From Helicoverpa zea (taxonomy: Eukaryota > Arthropoda > Insecta > Lepidoptera > Noctuidae): 64,000 nucleotides of DNA. The notes beneath the pieces are model-generated. The model made no database searches, was not told where the DNA came from, and worked only from the letters and a program-made list of their open reading frames with translations. A program made the position numbers and the translations under genes. The DNA lies in NCBI RefSeq assembly GCF_022581195.2, contig NC_061465.1, positions 8,744,501-8,808,500 of the forward strand. Reading direction: 5' to 3'. Shown here in pieces: positions 11,265 through 25,600 of the stretch (position 1 is the first letter of the stretch; each line of letters starts with the position of its first letter).

Positions 11265-12704
11265 GTAAGTTACTGAAAACTTTAAATTCTTGTTGGATAT
11301 TATTTTTAGAACTTGCAAACTTCTTAGAAAGTAACTAAATATTTTAAGAAAATCGAGGTGTAAACTGTAGTTGACTAAAATAAAACTAGGAGCTAGAAAA
11401 TTTTTAACACGACAACAGGCAAAAATAATTTAGCCAAAAAAAACGCTCCCAAAAAGAATCCAGCAGAAAATATTTTTATGCCCTGTCCGCGGTTCATCTA
11501 ACGCTTCACAAAAACATCATCTAAATAAACAGTGAGTCCACATGCACAATGCGCCAGAGCCGGCGAGACTCTATTCAGACAGGCAACGAGCTACTTAATA
11601 CCGGAGGTTGAGACAATATTGACACTGCGTCGTGGTCATCACATGTCCGAAAGGGAAACATGAAAAGAGTACTAAGTAGCCCCTTTAAAATATTCATGCC
11701 AGTTTACCCCTTGCTGTGTCCATTCCACATTTTGTCACACAAAATTAGAATGCTACAATTTGCATTGAAGAAGATTAAAAAAATGGAAAACGTTAATGTT
11801 AGTCACGTTTTTGAAACCAATAAAAATTTATGTTTACAAGAGTGTGATGATAATATTGTAAAAATAAATCTATTGACAATTAAAGTAAAGGAATTATTAA
11901 TTTTGATACTAAATGAATTTGCAATGCAAATTAAAGTCGTAGAAGCAATTATCACCTGTTGTAACCTTTACCCATGTACCTACTAAGGTTAACAGTAAAG
12001 CAACATTGTAAAAACTTGCAAGCCATAATTAATTTATTAGCTCTAAAGTGGTCTTTGCTTTTATTATTTTCAAGATCATAAATGCAACAATTTATGCTGT
12101 GGACAATATTACTACTGGCTTCAACTACTAGTGTTTTAAGGACGGATTGTTTGAGGAATGGTTTTATTAAAATCTTGTTGGAATAGTTGAAATAGTTTTA
12201 GCAGCCAATTAAGAAGAGTGACTTAAAACATTAGAAACTGTTTTCTGAATACACATGCCATTTCCATTGTTTCTACAATAGATTCCCACTATCCAACAGT
12301 TAGGTGTATTAATTAAAAATTATAAGCAAAAGTGTAAGCATCTTATGTTCTTTCCCATGCTTTACTTAGTTCACAATGGGATGACCAGTGAATTTGTAAT
12401 TGTAGACCGCCAATTACTCTCATAGTGCGGTTTTTACTTCTAACATAAATTCAGATGATTGTCTAGTTTTTATTCCGGATGCTCTCTGTCTCTGATTTTA
12501 AAACAAAAGACTGCCCTTATTTTGACTTAACTGAGTTTCCATGTCATAGTTCTTTTTATAAAATAAATAATTTGGAGTATTAAAAAATCAAATGAGAAAA
12601 ATGTACAACGTAGACTTTAAATCAGAGTTTGCTGAAATACTAGTAATTTAAAAAGTAAAGCAAGCATAGCCCGTATTAGCTCCTTTGTAATATATGAGCC
12701 TGCG

Positions 12705-12895
12705 TCAGCCGTCGACTCTCGCGCACGGATTCCTCTCAAAACTAATGTTATCGCACACATGGGCAATTAGTCCAAGTTGACCGGAGGCGACGGCCGACTC
12801 GGATTGGTCGGTGGCAGAGTGACGTCACCGTCGTCTGCGGCCGTCGCGCCCGATTGGTCGACACGCGTCATTTCGTCGATGACACGTTTGTTCTT
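12705..12895. promoter_or_regulatory. CRE plus paired inverted CCAAT boxes in intron 1
   Basis: GC-rich island with a perfect cAMP-response palindrome TGACGTCA at 12820-12827, between two ATTGGTCG sites (inverted CCAAT boxes, ATTGG at 12803-12807 and 12853-12857, 50 bp apart). CRE and CCAAT combinations are typical of promoters and enhancers bound by CREB/ATF and NF-Y. It lies 1.5 kb inside intron 1, so it could be an intronic enhancer or a secondary promoter. Function is inferred from motifs only. Confidence 0.45.
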
Positions 12896-15800
12896 ATTTT
12901 GAAAGCAAGAAGTTCGAGGTACTTCGGGTTTTGTTGTAAGTAACAATGGGACCCCCTTTACGCGTACATGAAATTGGATGCCATTATGTGGTCGTTCCTA
13001 TATGTATATGTAGCTATAAAAGACCAGTAATTATGAGGTGAAATTCCAGCTAAACAGACTTTAATAAACACTTTTAAACTGTCACAACAGCAATCACAAA
13101 ACAAAATTGTGAACAATTTAGTAAACGTCATGGATCGCAAAATTTAAAATTTAAAAAGTCGTCAAGTTCTAACGCGATCCCAATTATGTCCAGAGGCAGA
13201 AAACCTTCTGGCTTTTTAAAACCCTCCTCAAAAGTATGAATTAGGGAATCGTAAAATTACTTTATCAGGTGCGAGGCCAGACGGACGGGGGATACCGCGA
13301 GCGTAACTTTTCACCAAACTTTTAAAAATCCAAGTTAACTTTCGTTCCGAGCCCGACCGGGATCTAAATAAAACATTAACAGAGGTACCGTTTTGTTTTT
13401 ACTTTACGTTTGTCACTAATTGATATGGGTTGTCTGTCCGCTGTAGACTTTTTAATTGATATTGTTTTGTTTTTGAATGGGATGCTTGTGTCGTCATTAA
13501 TAATACCTATCTTGTTTTATAAAATTATACAAAACTCTATGCGTTCCAGAATTACTAAAAGTTCCCAATAGTCTTATTGGTTGTACATTTTTTATTGACC
13601 GCTTGAGGTTTTGTTTAATTGTTTCATTTATTTGCCATTGTGTTTGATACAGAACTGAACGGATGCGGCATAAAAGGGCCGCATGTCAATTTAAACATTG
13701 CCTATATCTTGTCCTTTGCCGCTTAGCGATTCAATATGTCTTCATTAAGCGAATATCGAAGGATCGCATTTACAAACGGAACTCTCAATCTTGATCCTTG
13801 GTCAGGAATTATTGGACCACGGTTAATCCTTGTGTCTTCATACAAATATACGGTGGGAATGTGCAAATAGGGTTGAACTATTTGATCAAGTTGTTGATAA
13901 TAGAATAATTTAAAAAAAATCATTATCTTGATTTAACGGTCAAGTAACTCCTTCTCACGTTATAGACGGCAACTGTTTACAAAGGAATCATGATTAACGA
14001 GCAATAAATATTATAGAGTATGTTAATAGAGCCAATCACCTATTTCAACTGCACGCATTCAACAATAATGCATCCTCGCAAACCACGGTCGTGGGAAAGA
14101 ATTCCCATCTCCCTGTACTTGATCCAATAAATTGAATTCGTCAAGACAACATATTTTAGCAATTGACAAGCGACGTCCATTAGAGCACAAGAGAAAGCCA
14201 CATCAGATAATTTATTTCGCAACATATTTAAATTATGGGAATGAAGTTAATTTTCTTATTTAGAATAATGATTGTGCGGACGGCCACCCGTTTTGAATTT
14301 CCAACTGGACCGGCTTGATTTCATGTTTTTTTTTTACTGCGCGTCGAACAGCGTTTTGTATTTGTGATTCTGAAGATAAAGACGTATGGATTTACATATG
14401 TTATGTCAGCGGAGGTCCTGGTAACATTTAAATTGGATTTATTAGTCCGGTCCCATTAAACAGTGCAGAACAACGTTGGAGGCATTCTCTGTATGATACT
14501 GAACATTTGAGAATTGAATAAAAAAGTTTCATAAATGCAGATGGGAATCTCTATGTACCTAACTAAGGCAATATAAAATGCTATTGGATAATTAAATAAA
14601 TCATAGGATCAAATCGTAGAATTTGAACACGAAGTTTTAATTAGAGCCTCATCAGGTTTAATTAATAAGTCTATTGCAATATTCTACTTACCTGACAAAG
14701 CAAATACAGAATCGTACCTGATATTTATTTTTACAAAACAAACGGATGAACACAAATATTAGAAAAAATCACTGCTCACTTTCACAAACAATCCTTTCTC
14801 AGAGGAAAGGATTAATACAACTAACAATACAAATCTAGTTACAAACAATAACAACGGTAGCCCAAACATGGCATTTTTTGTTAAAAACTGGGACGTAATC
14901 TATGACATTTAGATGAGCTTCCCCGATAATTCCTTCACAGCACTTAATTCAAGTAAACTTATCTTGTACAAGTAATCTGTATTGTAAGGTTTTTTGTATC
15001 TATAATGTTATGGGTATCGATTGAGATCAGTTCATTGTTAATTTCAAACGGATTTAATATTGAATTATCACTTTTAAGAAACTGTAGCATATGTAATAGT
15101 TTCTTAAAAAGGCTCTCTTCAAATCTACTTTCTCTATCAATGCTTTAACGCTATCCAAATAATTTGTCACTTCAATTAAGCAACAAGATTACATAACAAT
15201 ACGTTTTAAGAATCTATTCATCCACAGTCCAACTAAATCTCCTTTGACCAATGTCCGCCCATTAGGCTAACTTAAAATAAATACAGAGCTTAAACACAAT
15301 GGGATAAAAAATGTTCATAACGAGAATTAATTTATTGTGAGCAGACCACGATCAATAGCCAGGGAGTGGGTGGACAGATTCTCAAGAGTCCATCTTTGTC
15401 AGGCTTTGATACCAATTTGTTATTGTCGGCCTTTCAACGTTAGACGATTTAAAGTTTGGTAGGTGTTAGCTTTATACAGATTAAAGACTTAACAAAGAGC
15501 CTTTAGACCAGCGCGTTTAGCGTATTGATCAAAAACACAACCTTTGATGGACGGAAAATATCCAAGCTAAACAAAAGCAGCTGAGATTTTATCGAACGGA
15601 ACCGAACAACAGGTTAACAATGGATCAAAATTCGATAGAGGCACCTGAATCTCCAATATTTTCCCATGGTCAAACTCCGATAAACACCTTGACAAAAAAT
15701 CTATTCCTACCTTTGACAAACAATTGGTCAAAAGATTTTTTTTGCCAAAACAGGCTGAGTCCGCACCCACATGAGTCGGATCGCCGATAGAACAACAATA

Positions 15801-18800
15801 CGGAATAGGGTTGGTATCCGAAGGCAAAATAACTATTGTACATCATTATGTGACACCCTTTCATCAATTTTAATAGAAAAGGGCTTACAAGTGTCACTTT
15901 CTTTGATTTTTTTCTAGTTTTTGCTCCATTTTCTGTTAACAGTAGCATTATAGGTGGAAGATGCAAAAATATAAATGCTGGCAATGGTGTGTATTGTAGC
16001 AGTAATTTGTTGATTGTGATCAATTTACAAACACCTTGCTTTTTTGAAATATTTTATTTTCAACAAAGAATGAAAGTTATTTTCAACAACTTGTAGTTTG
16101 AGGAACATCATTACATAATATCTTCATTTATCCTTAAATTCCACAGTACCTATGTTACCTTTATTTTCGTCAAAAACATCTGTAAACCTAGAACTATTTT
16201 AACCAGATTCCGTTTACCTATAAGAAGCATGCAGGTACAAAGTCCACCAAAATTTGATTGAAGGGAAGATTGCTATGTGTCAGTTCTACCTGATCCTCAT
16301 CAATTCATCCAGAACTGTCGGCGAATGAATGATTCCTTCGTGACCATTGTCCAATATCTTTTGATTCGGCAGTTTAAACTCTCCGATTATTTTTTCTACC
16401 ATACGGCACACACATTTAATAGAGCATAGGACTGTATTGTTGGAACTCATCCAGTTTTGGACCTTTTTTGTGGTCTAATATGGTTTTTTCATGTGTGAAT
16501 TCAATTTCAAAGGTTTGTTAACAATTTCATTTTTCTGCTCTAATCGATTGAAAGGTTGTAATTAGTTTAAGATAAGTTGCCATCATTTCAGCTGCTAAAT
16601 AAAAAGAATATAAAGTAGAAAAACATTTTTTAATTAGTCATGCCAGTTAAAAGTCTACAACAAAACTACGATTCCCATTGACTACACATTAATCTTTTTA
16701 GCAGTACAGAGATTGGCTTCGTCTAAATACAATCATCAAATGCGAAATTACGCTAGTCAATCGAGTACCACAGACCAATAAAATAACAGACAGGCCACAA
16801 CTTAGGTCACGTGTTAAAATATGTTGCAATGTCTCAAAAGCTTATTGTTTCGCTTAAGAGATTAAGTGGGTGTTAAAAATCATAAGACACACAGCTAAAG
16901 GAGTGAAAGATGATAGCTCGATGTACGTTTATGATTTATATTGTGTTGTAAGGCTTGTCGGGTATTGTTCTAGTCATCACGTGTGCTGCGTGGGCGTTCT
17001 CTCAGATTTATTACAGATAGCCCTTTAACTAAATATTGTTAATGTTTGGCACGATTCGATAAGTAGATATTGTTAACGGAATATGGTCTAACAACTGTTT
17101 TATAGCCTCTCAAAAAATAATAGTCTCTACCAATTTGTTGGGTAAAAGTGTTCGGTAATTATAGTTGTGTATGTAAATCCACTGATAAATAATCTCTCAG
17201 TAATCACTACCGCCATCTGGCGTCGCACGTAGGTGTCGGCGCAATACTGCATTTCCGGTTACCCAAGCTGTATAGTCATAAGGTCGTATCTCCATTTGTA
17301 TGCTGGGAGCTTTCCCATACCGGGCAGTTCGTGACCGCTCGCCTTGTTAACGCGATGACCCGACTTGAGATTATGCACTTACATCCGTTTGAATGATGAC
17401 TGCTTAATTGAGGCCATGTGAAATGAACAAGAAGGTTCGTGTATGTATAAACAAAGAATATTTTTTGCACAAGAATTATAGAGCGCCGCCTTTTCTAGAC
17501 CAGAGAACAACTTTCATAGCATACATAGGCTTCGCAAAATTATATTATAATTTTCGGATGGCAATGGCCATGGCAGATGGCAGTTTATATAACAATTATA
17601 TAAACTGTAATTTATGTTTAAAAAACGATATAATCAAAATATTAAAAAAACAAACAGCATTTTGGTTTTCGCAAAACCATCAAATCAACATACCCCATTC
17701 AACAAAAGCCACTACTAAAAATCCCTACGCGTACCACAGACATAGCAACTAACTGTAAACGTAGAGGCGAACGGCGAACGATAAATTTGACGGCGCGGCC
17801 GCAGATCAGCTTTCTTCCGATCGGCAGATAACCGTCGAGTGACCTGCGTGCGAGCGCCCAACATAGCCTATTGTCTGACTGCAAACGTTAGAATTACCCG
17901 TACTTTAGTCTGTATGAGCAAACTTAATTGTTTTCCACTGGATTTTATTGAGACATTATTTTTTAGTAGGCACTGTTTTTTTTTTTTTGTTTATAACTTG
18001 ATTTACTAATTTTCATTAACACATTTACATAAATAAGAGAGTTTACTTTTGTTGTCGCCTGTAATGATTTTGACTACAACTTTGCTTTTGCATCCATTTT
18101 TGGCAATGTTCAACAAAAGTTATGTCACTAAACTAAAACAATTAACAAGCGTAAATCAAAACTCAAAAGCATTCAAATCGTCCTAAACCTATAAACTTTA
18201 CGCATCAAAAAACAAATGAAGACACGTCTGTAACTAAACAACTCTGTGACAAGAACGAAGCGAACCATTAAATTCACGCCACGAATAATTGGTTTCATCA
18301 ATGTACCTTACCCGTAGAATACACCAATTTAACTTGACACCTCCTCCCTCCCGCCTGACGTGCCAACTCACATGACAGAGGAGAGAACCCACTGTGTGGC
18401 AAAGGTCATATTAGTCTGGAAGCATACGCGGTAAATTATGAGAATAAGTTCAATGAGTCTAGGCGACCTGAACACTTTTTATGGTGGAAGAAATCTGTAA
18501 CACAATGATGACAAACGCACGCGTTATTTGCTTATCTTAAAATATTTATTGTTCCTTACTACATAAGCTTTAAAACTGCAGAAGATTTATTACACAATTT
18601 TTTAATTTTCGTGTAAATTTCTAATTTTCTATAATGATAAAATTACACACGGTTCATCTATCATATTTGCGAAAATCCCTCTCGCCTATCCCACGCTGTC
18701 ATAGTTTTTTTTTCATTCAAGGTGTCATCCAATCCTTTGGCAGATCCGTCATCAAAACACTTGACAATACTGTCCACAATGTGCGCTTTGACCAGAATCG

Positions 18801-19044
18801 GAACACATTTGTGGGAAAGTTTTTTTCGGTCAAAATAGATGGTCATGGACCATTTTTGTGTTTGTAGGTTTAGCTTAATTGATGTTTTGATCTAGTTAAA
18901 TGCGAAAATAAATTCTTCTTGTATTCTAAAATAGGCTTTTCTTAGAAAAGTTAAAATATTTGATACTTGAATGAAATGCTGAGAAGACTTCTCATTTAAA
19001 AATTTAAAGCCTTTTGTAGTGTAATTAGCATCGGTATTAAAGCT

Positions 19045-19345
19045 TTGCAGAGGATCAGTATGTTTAAAAAACGCTTCAACTGTATTGATTCTCCAACAAA
19101 ATGCATGTATTCTCAAAGATACAATAAGAGAAACACAAAAAATATCACTCATAAAATTCGCGAGTCTATAATCAGAACAGTATTTCACAATAGGGAACCG
19201 CAATCGCGATATTTGAAACGAAACCGCGGACGCGTCGACATACACTCTCGCGCATCACGCGCCGCCATTGTCCATTCTATAATTACCGGGTCGGACGGAA
19301 GACGGACCGCAGACACCTGTTCCGTTTTCACACGGCCACCAACAG
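19045..19345 (+). other. Possible alternative first exon of BCL11
   Basis: A frame open across this stretch ends at a strong donor CAACAG/GTAAGT (GT at 19346). Its last codon is split after base 1, the same phase needed to join BCL11 exon 2 at 28560. In-frame ATGs are at 19060 and 19105. The last 150 bp is GC-rich and CpG-rich, as promoters often are. The encoded residues show no known domain, and a compatible phase arises by chance one time in three. It may equally be a noncoding first exon or no exon. Confidence 0.2.
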
Positions 19346-22300
19346 GTAAGTTCAGCCGAAATTTCGGATCTCATCTTGGACAACGGTGCTGTAACAGTAT
19401 ACGTTTTTGTTCATCCGACACGATTTTTTCGTCTGACATCGATGAAAAAATTTATATGAGTTTGGTCTATTTGGATAAGAACATTTAGTTGCTGAGACCT
19501 CTATTATGTCTAGTATTTAGCCGTCACTGACCCTTATTCAATTCTCATTCTATTCCACCACAATTACTAATACGCAATGTTTAATCAAGAACAATACAAG
19601 TTTGCAAAAAATATTTCTGTCCGAAACATCACGCGCAATTTGTCGCAGGAAAATCAAATTATATTATTTATCCCCCATTATTTGCGTCATCCTACCAGAT
19701 GTACACTCCATGTCAATCTTCCATGTTTGTTTACCTAGAAGTAGCAAACATTATGTCGTGCTGGGGTCACTACCAAACGTTTGGTCGTCAATTTGATTGT
19801 CATAATTTTATTACGAGTCGCTCGGCAAATCTCGAAGATAATTACTTTATTTAATTACCTACTGTAAGAAATAGAAAATTGGATAAAGTTAGGATTGTAC
19901 AGAATAGGAGACAAACTTCACTCTGCTGGGTTAGGATTGAACATAAAGAGTTTAAAATGCATGTCAGCAACGTTTAGTAGTTAGAAAGCTGGACTGAGTA
20001 CAAAAACCACGTCAAACCAATAATTCATGCTAAATATAGCACGATACAATTATAAGTCATCCATTCTGATCTGTGCAAAATCATATTCATCCACTAATAC
20101 CATTTTGGAAATGACATGCACTTTTTGCTATTCAAATGGGGGACAGTTGCGTTTTTTCAATATGGACGTTTAGAACCGTGTCCCCAGACTTTGGTACTGC
20201 AAACGATTACGCATATTTTTGCTCACACGTTATTAGGGGTGCCGTGTGTGAAAAAAATGTACTATTATAAATAAAAGGAGCCCAACAAAGGGATGGGAGA
20301 CCGATCGGGGTCACTAGGAAACGGCGGTTTTGATACGGGAATTTTTTTACCTGGCACTTTGGGGGATCTTTTTTCATTAAAATTTCGGGCCTCGAATTTT
20401 ATAGAGGTAGCCAGTCAGTCTGTGTTCATCTGCGAAGATGATCACATGCTTTATGACTTCGAACGTCTTGGTAACTCAGTGGTCAGTGAACTTCGGACTT
20501 CAACTTAGTGCAGTTTTATGTTAGTGCTTGTTCGGTTGTATGTTGGAACGCTTGGACTACATTAAGTTTAAGAACACTCACAGTGAATTTGTGGTGAAGA
20601 AATATGGATTTATCATCGCGGAGTAAGTCAAGATTTTTCGACTCTGGCATCGACTTAAGACGAAAAGGTATTTTCGCTTGATCTGAAAATTTTCCAACTT
20701 CCATCGTATTGTTTATGTGATTGTCGAATTCGAGTTAATAGAGACGTTGGGGGCAGCAATAAACGGGGCAATAACCAATACTGAAGACAAATTGGAAAGT
20801 AATAAGGCAGTGAAAATGATATCTGTCCCCGAAAGATATCTGTGTATGAATCTGAACGAATCGGATGCCATTCACATTAACATATAAATGAGTGCGTAAG
20901 TGGACTGAACGTTATAGTAGTATTTCCATGCGTATAGATCGGCCCTGAGTTATATGGGCTATATAAATTGATATGATTTAATTTGGGTATTATGCTGAGA
21001 TTAGATTGATTGCTTACTAAATAGAGATAAGGCTGGTCTATTATAATATGTAAAGTGGGATCTGACGCGTTGTCTCTTGCATTTTTTTGCTCACGATCTT
21101 ATGTTGCAAGTTTGAAATTAGACCAGTCATATGTTGTGTTGAAACTTAAGTCTCTATCGTCAATTTTATTCTGAAATTCTTAGTGAAAGTTTAAAGCAAA
21201 CACTCATTTCCGCAAACACCACACTTTATCAACATAAAGCGATATTTAAAAGTATATTTCAAATAAAACTGCATTCGTCTGCCGCATTGACCGCAAATAC
21301 TCGTCCGCAGAGGTTGTATGTCAAAATAATGACCGCGAGGGTAATAGGCGACGCTAGGATGTGTTCGAGATCTTTCTTTGTTTTATTTCAAATATATGTT
21401 GCTTTAATGGAGATGTATGAGCCTGGCTTTTCGTTCGGCATATTAACACAGCTGATTCAATTAGAATACAATGCTTGTAAAAAAAATTTGAATATCTGTT
21501 CTTATTGGACTGTTTTTTTGGTTTACGGTAGATTGTGTGTTGCTTTACATAGTCTTACTTTTAATAATTTCATTTACCTTATTAACTTTTGCTATATTCT
21601 GTCGTCATTAACTCCAGTGTCCCGATTCATTACGTAAATACCATCCCATACTTTTATTTTAGCATCGCTTTAAAATTTTAGGTCTCATATAAGTTTATTA
21701 TGGTTTAAAAAGTCCATTTCTGCTGTAACTGAGCAAGGGTTGTAGCCAATACTGGCACCAGTCCCGACCGGACCGACGAAGCTTTATGACCCCACTTTTA
21801 TAGCTTGAGGAAAAACTATATTTCTTATTGTGCATAGATAGATGTGCATGTATGACGCGAATTTTTGTATGCTCTAAGTTTTTGTATGCATACCTTTTTT
21901 TATATGAAACTATTGCTTTGTATGGCTCAAATCTTATAATTTCCACAGCTTTAACTTTGTCCAAATTATAGTTAAGATTTGAATGCCCTCAGTTTTTTTA
22001 AGTAAAAATATGTAGGTCTGAGATTATCCATTCCCTACACAATATAACAGCGAAACAATCAACCATATCGGTACCATATTATCACCTACCAGTAAACAAG
22101 CTTAGGTCCCACAAACAGACGTACTTGCAGTAATAAATACAGTCGGCAGCAATAATTAGTGGCGGGCAGTTAACGGCAGTGCGGCTGGAATTAAGATTTT
22201 TGCCATAAATGCCCGGCGTCGAGATAAAACTGCCACGCCAAGGATTAGGGGTTAAGTGTCCGCTTTAACGGGTATTGTTCTAGTGCTGCGAGTTATTGAT

Positions 22301-22602
22301 GTCGATAAACGAAGCCGAACGTCTTGGGAGTTGTGAAAATGTAGTAAGGTTCGCTGGTTTCGTAATTAGGTGGAGTATAGTTGGGTAGTAGGTATTTTAA
22401 AGAAAATGTTTAAATAGATAGTTTATCAAGTTGCTTTTAACATATTAAATTGTGGTTGTTGAAATAGTATTTGTTGGATTCGTAGTTTTCATTCTCTTTG
22501 GTGAAATAACATAATTATAATATGCTTTATTTATGATGAACAGGACATTGCACAAGTATTTTAAATGCTACATAATTTTACTGTTCAGCTATTCGTACAA
22601 CA

Positions 22603-22664
22603 GAGGTCTGTTTAAGGAAAATATATAAAGTATCTCATTTATATATTTTCCTTAGACAGACCTC
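22603..22664. repeat. 27-bp inverted repeat with 8-nt loop
   Basis: The left arm (22603-22629, starting GAGGTCTGTTTAAGG) pairs with the right arm (22638-22664, ending CCTTAGACAGACCTC) at 26 of 27 positions, around an 8-nt loop (GTATCTCA). This would form a long, near-perfect hairpin in RNA or DNA. It sits in BCL11 intron 1. It may be a small palindromic element or a hairpin RNA precursor; nothing in the sequence decides which. Confidence 0.7.
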
Positions 22665-25600
22665 AGAGAATTACTCCACTTAATGTTTCTATTGATATCG
22701 ATTAGACGTTCCCATCCCTATGCCATCTCAGTGTAGTGCCAGACAGTCCGGTGTGGCGTTTTTATTGACACTCGTGCCGTGACAAATATCTTCAGGAAGA
22801 ACATACCATACTCCTTCCCCTTGTTCCGCAAGGGATGCTTGGCACTCAGTATACGACCACCGTATATTTTGATACGAATTATTATGAAAGATTTTACGAT
22901 GAATCATATATTGCATCAGTAAACCGTACTGTTAGTTATCTAATTAAGTTAGCATCTGGAATTTAAGATGACAGTTAAACTATTGCATTGATTACCAACA
23001 AATTATACAGCCTTACAGTTAATTATTAATTTATGTTTATTTGGCACGATATTCAGTTTTGTAGGTACTCGGAATTTAGCTTTTATGTCGTTGGGATAAC
23101 GTCTGATTTTGGCTGACCGATAAAAAAATAAAGAAAAATTTTAATCTCGAAAGTTAAAGCGACATTGACACCGTTCAGAAAAATTGACAATATAAATTTT
23201 CACTCTCGATTTTTATAACCAACATTTTTCTATTAAGGGTTGTCCATCCGACTCCCTTGGCGCGGAATCATGTTACACACCTAAAGCGAAAAAAAGAGAA
23301 AAAAAAATTCAAATCCCTCTAACGAAGAGGCGAATACACTGGAGGCCTCTGTTTTTCTCCAGTTATTCCGAATATTCCACCAAGTATTGGGTATCTGTAA
23401 CACGATTACTGACCCGACCTTAATTTGATCAGCCACCAGCGTAGCCGCTATTTTTTCGTGTTGTCACCCCCGGGGGACACTTTATTTACCTGCGCTATGT
23501 AAAAAGGTAATATTGATAAGCCATCTCCTTTGTTGATGACCACGTTGAAAGTTTTTAAATCAAGATGGAACATTTTCCGGGATCTTACTCATGGACATAT
23601 TTTTCTCAATATTCGTTCAACGGTCACTTTGTTAAAAATGTTTTGAAATTTTCGCACACTGTTTAAACTAGCTAAAATCGGGGACAAAATTTTCATTAAG
23701 TATTTTTTTTTTGGCCAAATTAAAGAAAATAAGAATCAAATAAAACAACGTACTTTACTAAAAAAAATAACAAATTCAGCATTGGACAGTGATCCTTTTA
23801 GCTCCCTTGGGTCGAGAGAAAAAAAAACAGCAAGATAAAGATAATCAGCCGTTTTTGTCGCTCGGAATTACGTCGGATAATTTGATTAGCTATCGGTGGG
23901 CGAGAACCGTCCCCTTAAGAGGTAATCCTATTTTATAGGTAGGCCCTTTAATCTGATAGATGCTAGGTGTCTTATATTGGGCACTTCTGATTGTATTTTA
24001 TGTTTATTGGTTGTTATAACGATGGTTTTGTTAACGGCTGTTTGTTATCAATTAACCGTCACATAACAAGTAAGTGTGCCTTCTTTGCTTAAAAAATCTT
24101 AAAGAAAATTTAAAGCTTGTTGATAAATTAGCTTCAAAATAAGAGATTGTGAGCTTGAAAAAATGGTCGTACTAGAGTAGACATTGATTGACCGACATGG
24201 CACTTACAGTACATACTTAAAACAATCTATATACCAATTTAAAGTATATAACGTAAAATTCTCCCCTCCATCAGCTAAGTGTAATTATAGGTAAAAAAGC
24301 AAGGGTTGCGGAGTGGCCATGTTGAGAAAAGTGACGTCATTAGCACGCTGTTGACACAACCCGCCTTCTGACGTGAATGGCGAGGCTAAACTGGCTATAT
24401 GGGCGTGTTTCCAATATGGAACTATGTGTTTTTTGCTCGTTCGTAATGTTATTCAAGATATTTTTCATATAAGAAAAAAAAGTTCTTAATCAAGAAAACT
24501 TACAGCGCAGAAAATGTAATTTGAATGATATCAACTGCTTAGAAAATATTCAATGGATTACTGCAAGCGCTGCATGTGGTTTTAAATTACCAGTACCAAC
24601 AACTAAAACAAAAAAAAAAAGATTTTCAAATCACACAAGTGTCCAGCCAGTTCTATCAACAAACACAAAAAGCTTCTGATAAATTAAAACAAGCCTTAAA
24701 TCTCAATTTGCCGACACAGGGCTGCTTCAATGGGCTTTTGTGGCGTATGTCCATTTCCGACAACTCCAGGCTTTGAATAAAGTAGCTGTCAAAGAAGCCG
24801 ATGTCAAAATTCTTTGGCATTCATAAGTTTGCAAAGAAAACAGATTTTAAAAATAAAATGAAAAGTCTTTGCTTGCTCACGCTACCGCCGGTGAAGTATG
24901 GTATGCAGACAGGATTCTGCTGTTAGAATTTACAAATACTATTCTAGATATTTTTGAGTCTAGTGACACTAATGTATGTTTAATACATCATTATCCTAAA
25001 CATTAACATATTATTACAAGCCTAATCTAAAGGCCAGTAAAGCATTTATACTCCTATACAATATTCAATTTTGCCATCGACCGCCACACCCAAACGGAAC
25101 GTACAAACCAAAATCATAATAACATCACACAATAAACACCCCCGCAACATTTGATATCCATTCTTATTATTTTTATTTTCGATTTATCGTTGTGAAAAAC
25201 GAACAATTTCTATGTACAATAGTTGGGGTCTGCGATCCCCTGCCAATTAATATTGGACACAGTGGTCAGAGCTATGTCAAAGTTAGACATATTTTTTGCC
25301 ACAATGACATGCACAGCAATCAATAAACATCAATCTTAAATATTTTAAAAGTAAACTCCAACTTTTCAGTACTCCGTCAAAACCGTTAGGACCGTTTCGC
25401 AAATTAACACAGTGATACAATTCGTGGCGGTTGGGACAAAATGTAATTAATAATTAATGCAACGAACGGCCAAGTAGAAACTTTGCTAACACAGAAGTTA
25501 CTTCTGGCGCTGGTTGTTCGGCGTGACCTTTTCTGTGAAAAAACAAATGCGGAGATATAACTGGCATGTTACGCCGTGTGTAGTAACGAGCTAATTTAAA

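Noticed and set aside
13187..13240. ATG followed by MSRGRKPSGF, resembling the vertebrate MSRRKQ start
   Set aside because: No donor in the required phase 1 follows before the stop, and the similarity is limited to a few basic residues.
15567..16023. Overlapping minus-strand frames of 86 and 117 residues in intron 1
   Set aside because: No domain, no splice context, and composition similar to the surrounding AT-rich DNA.
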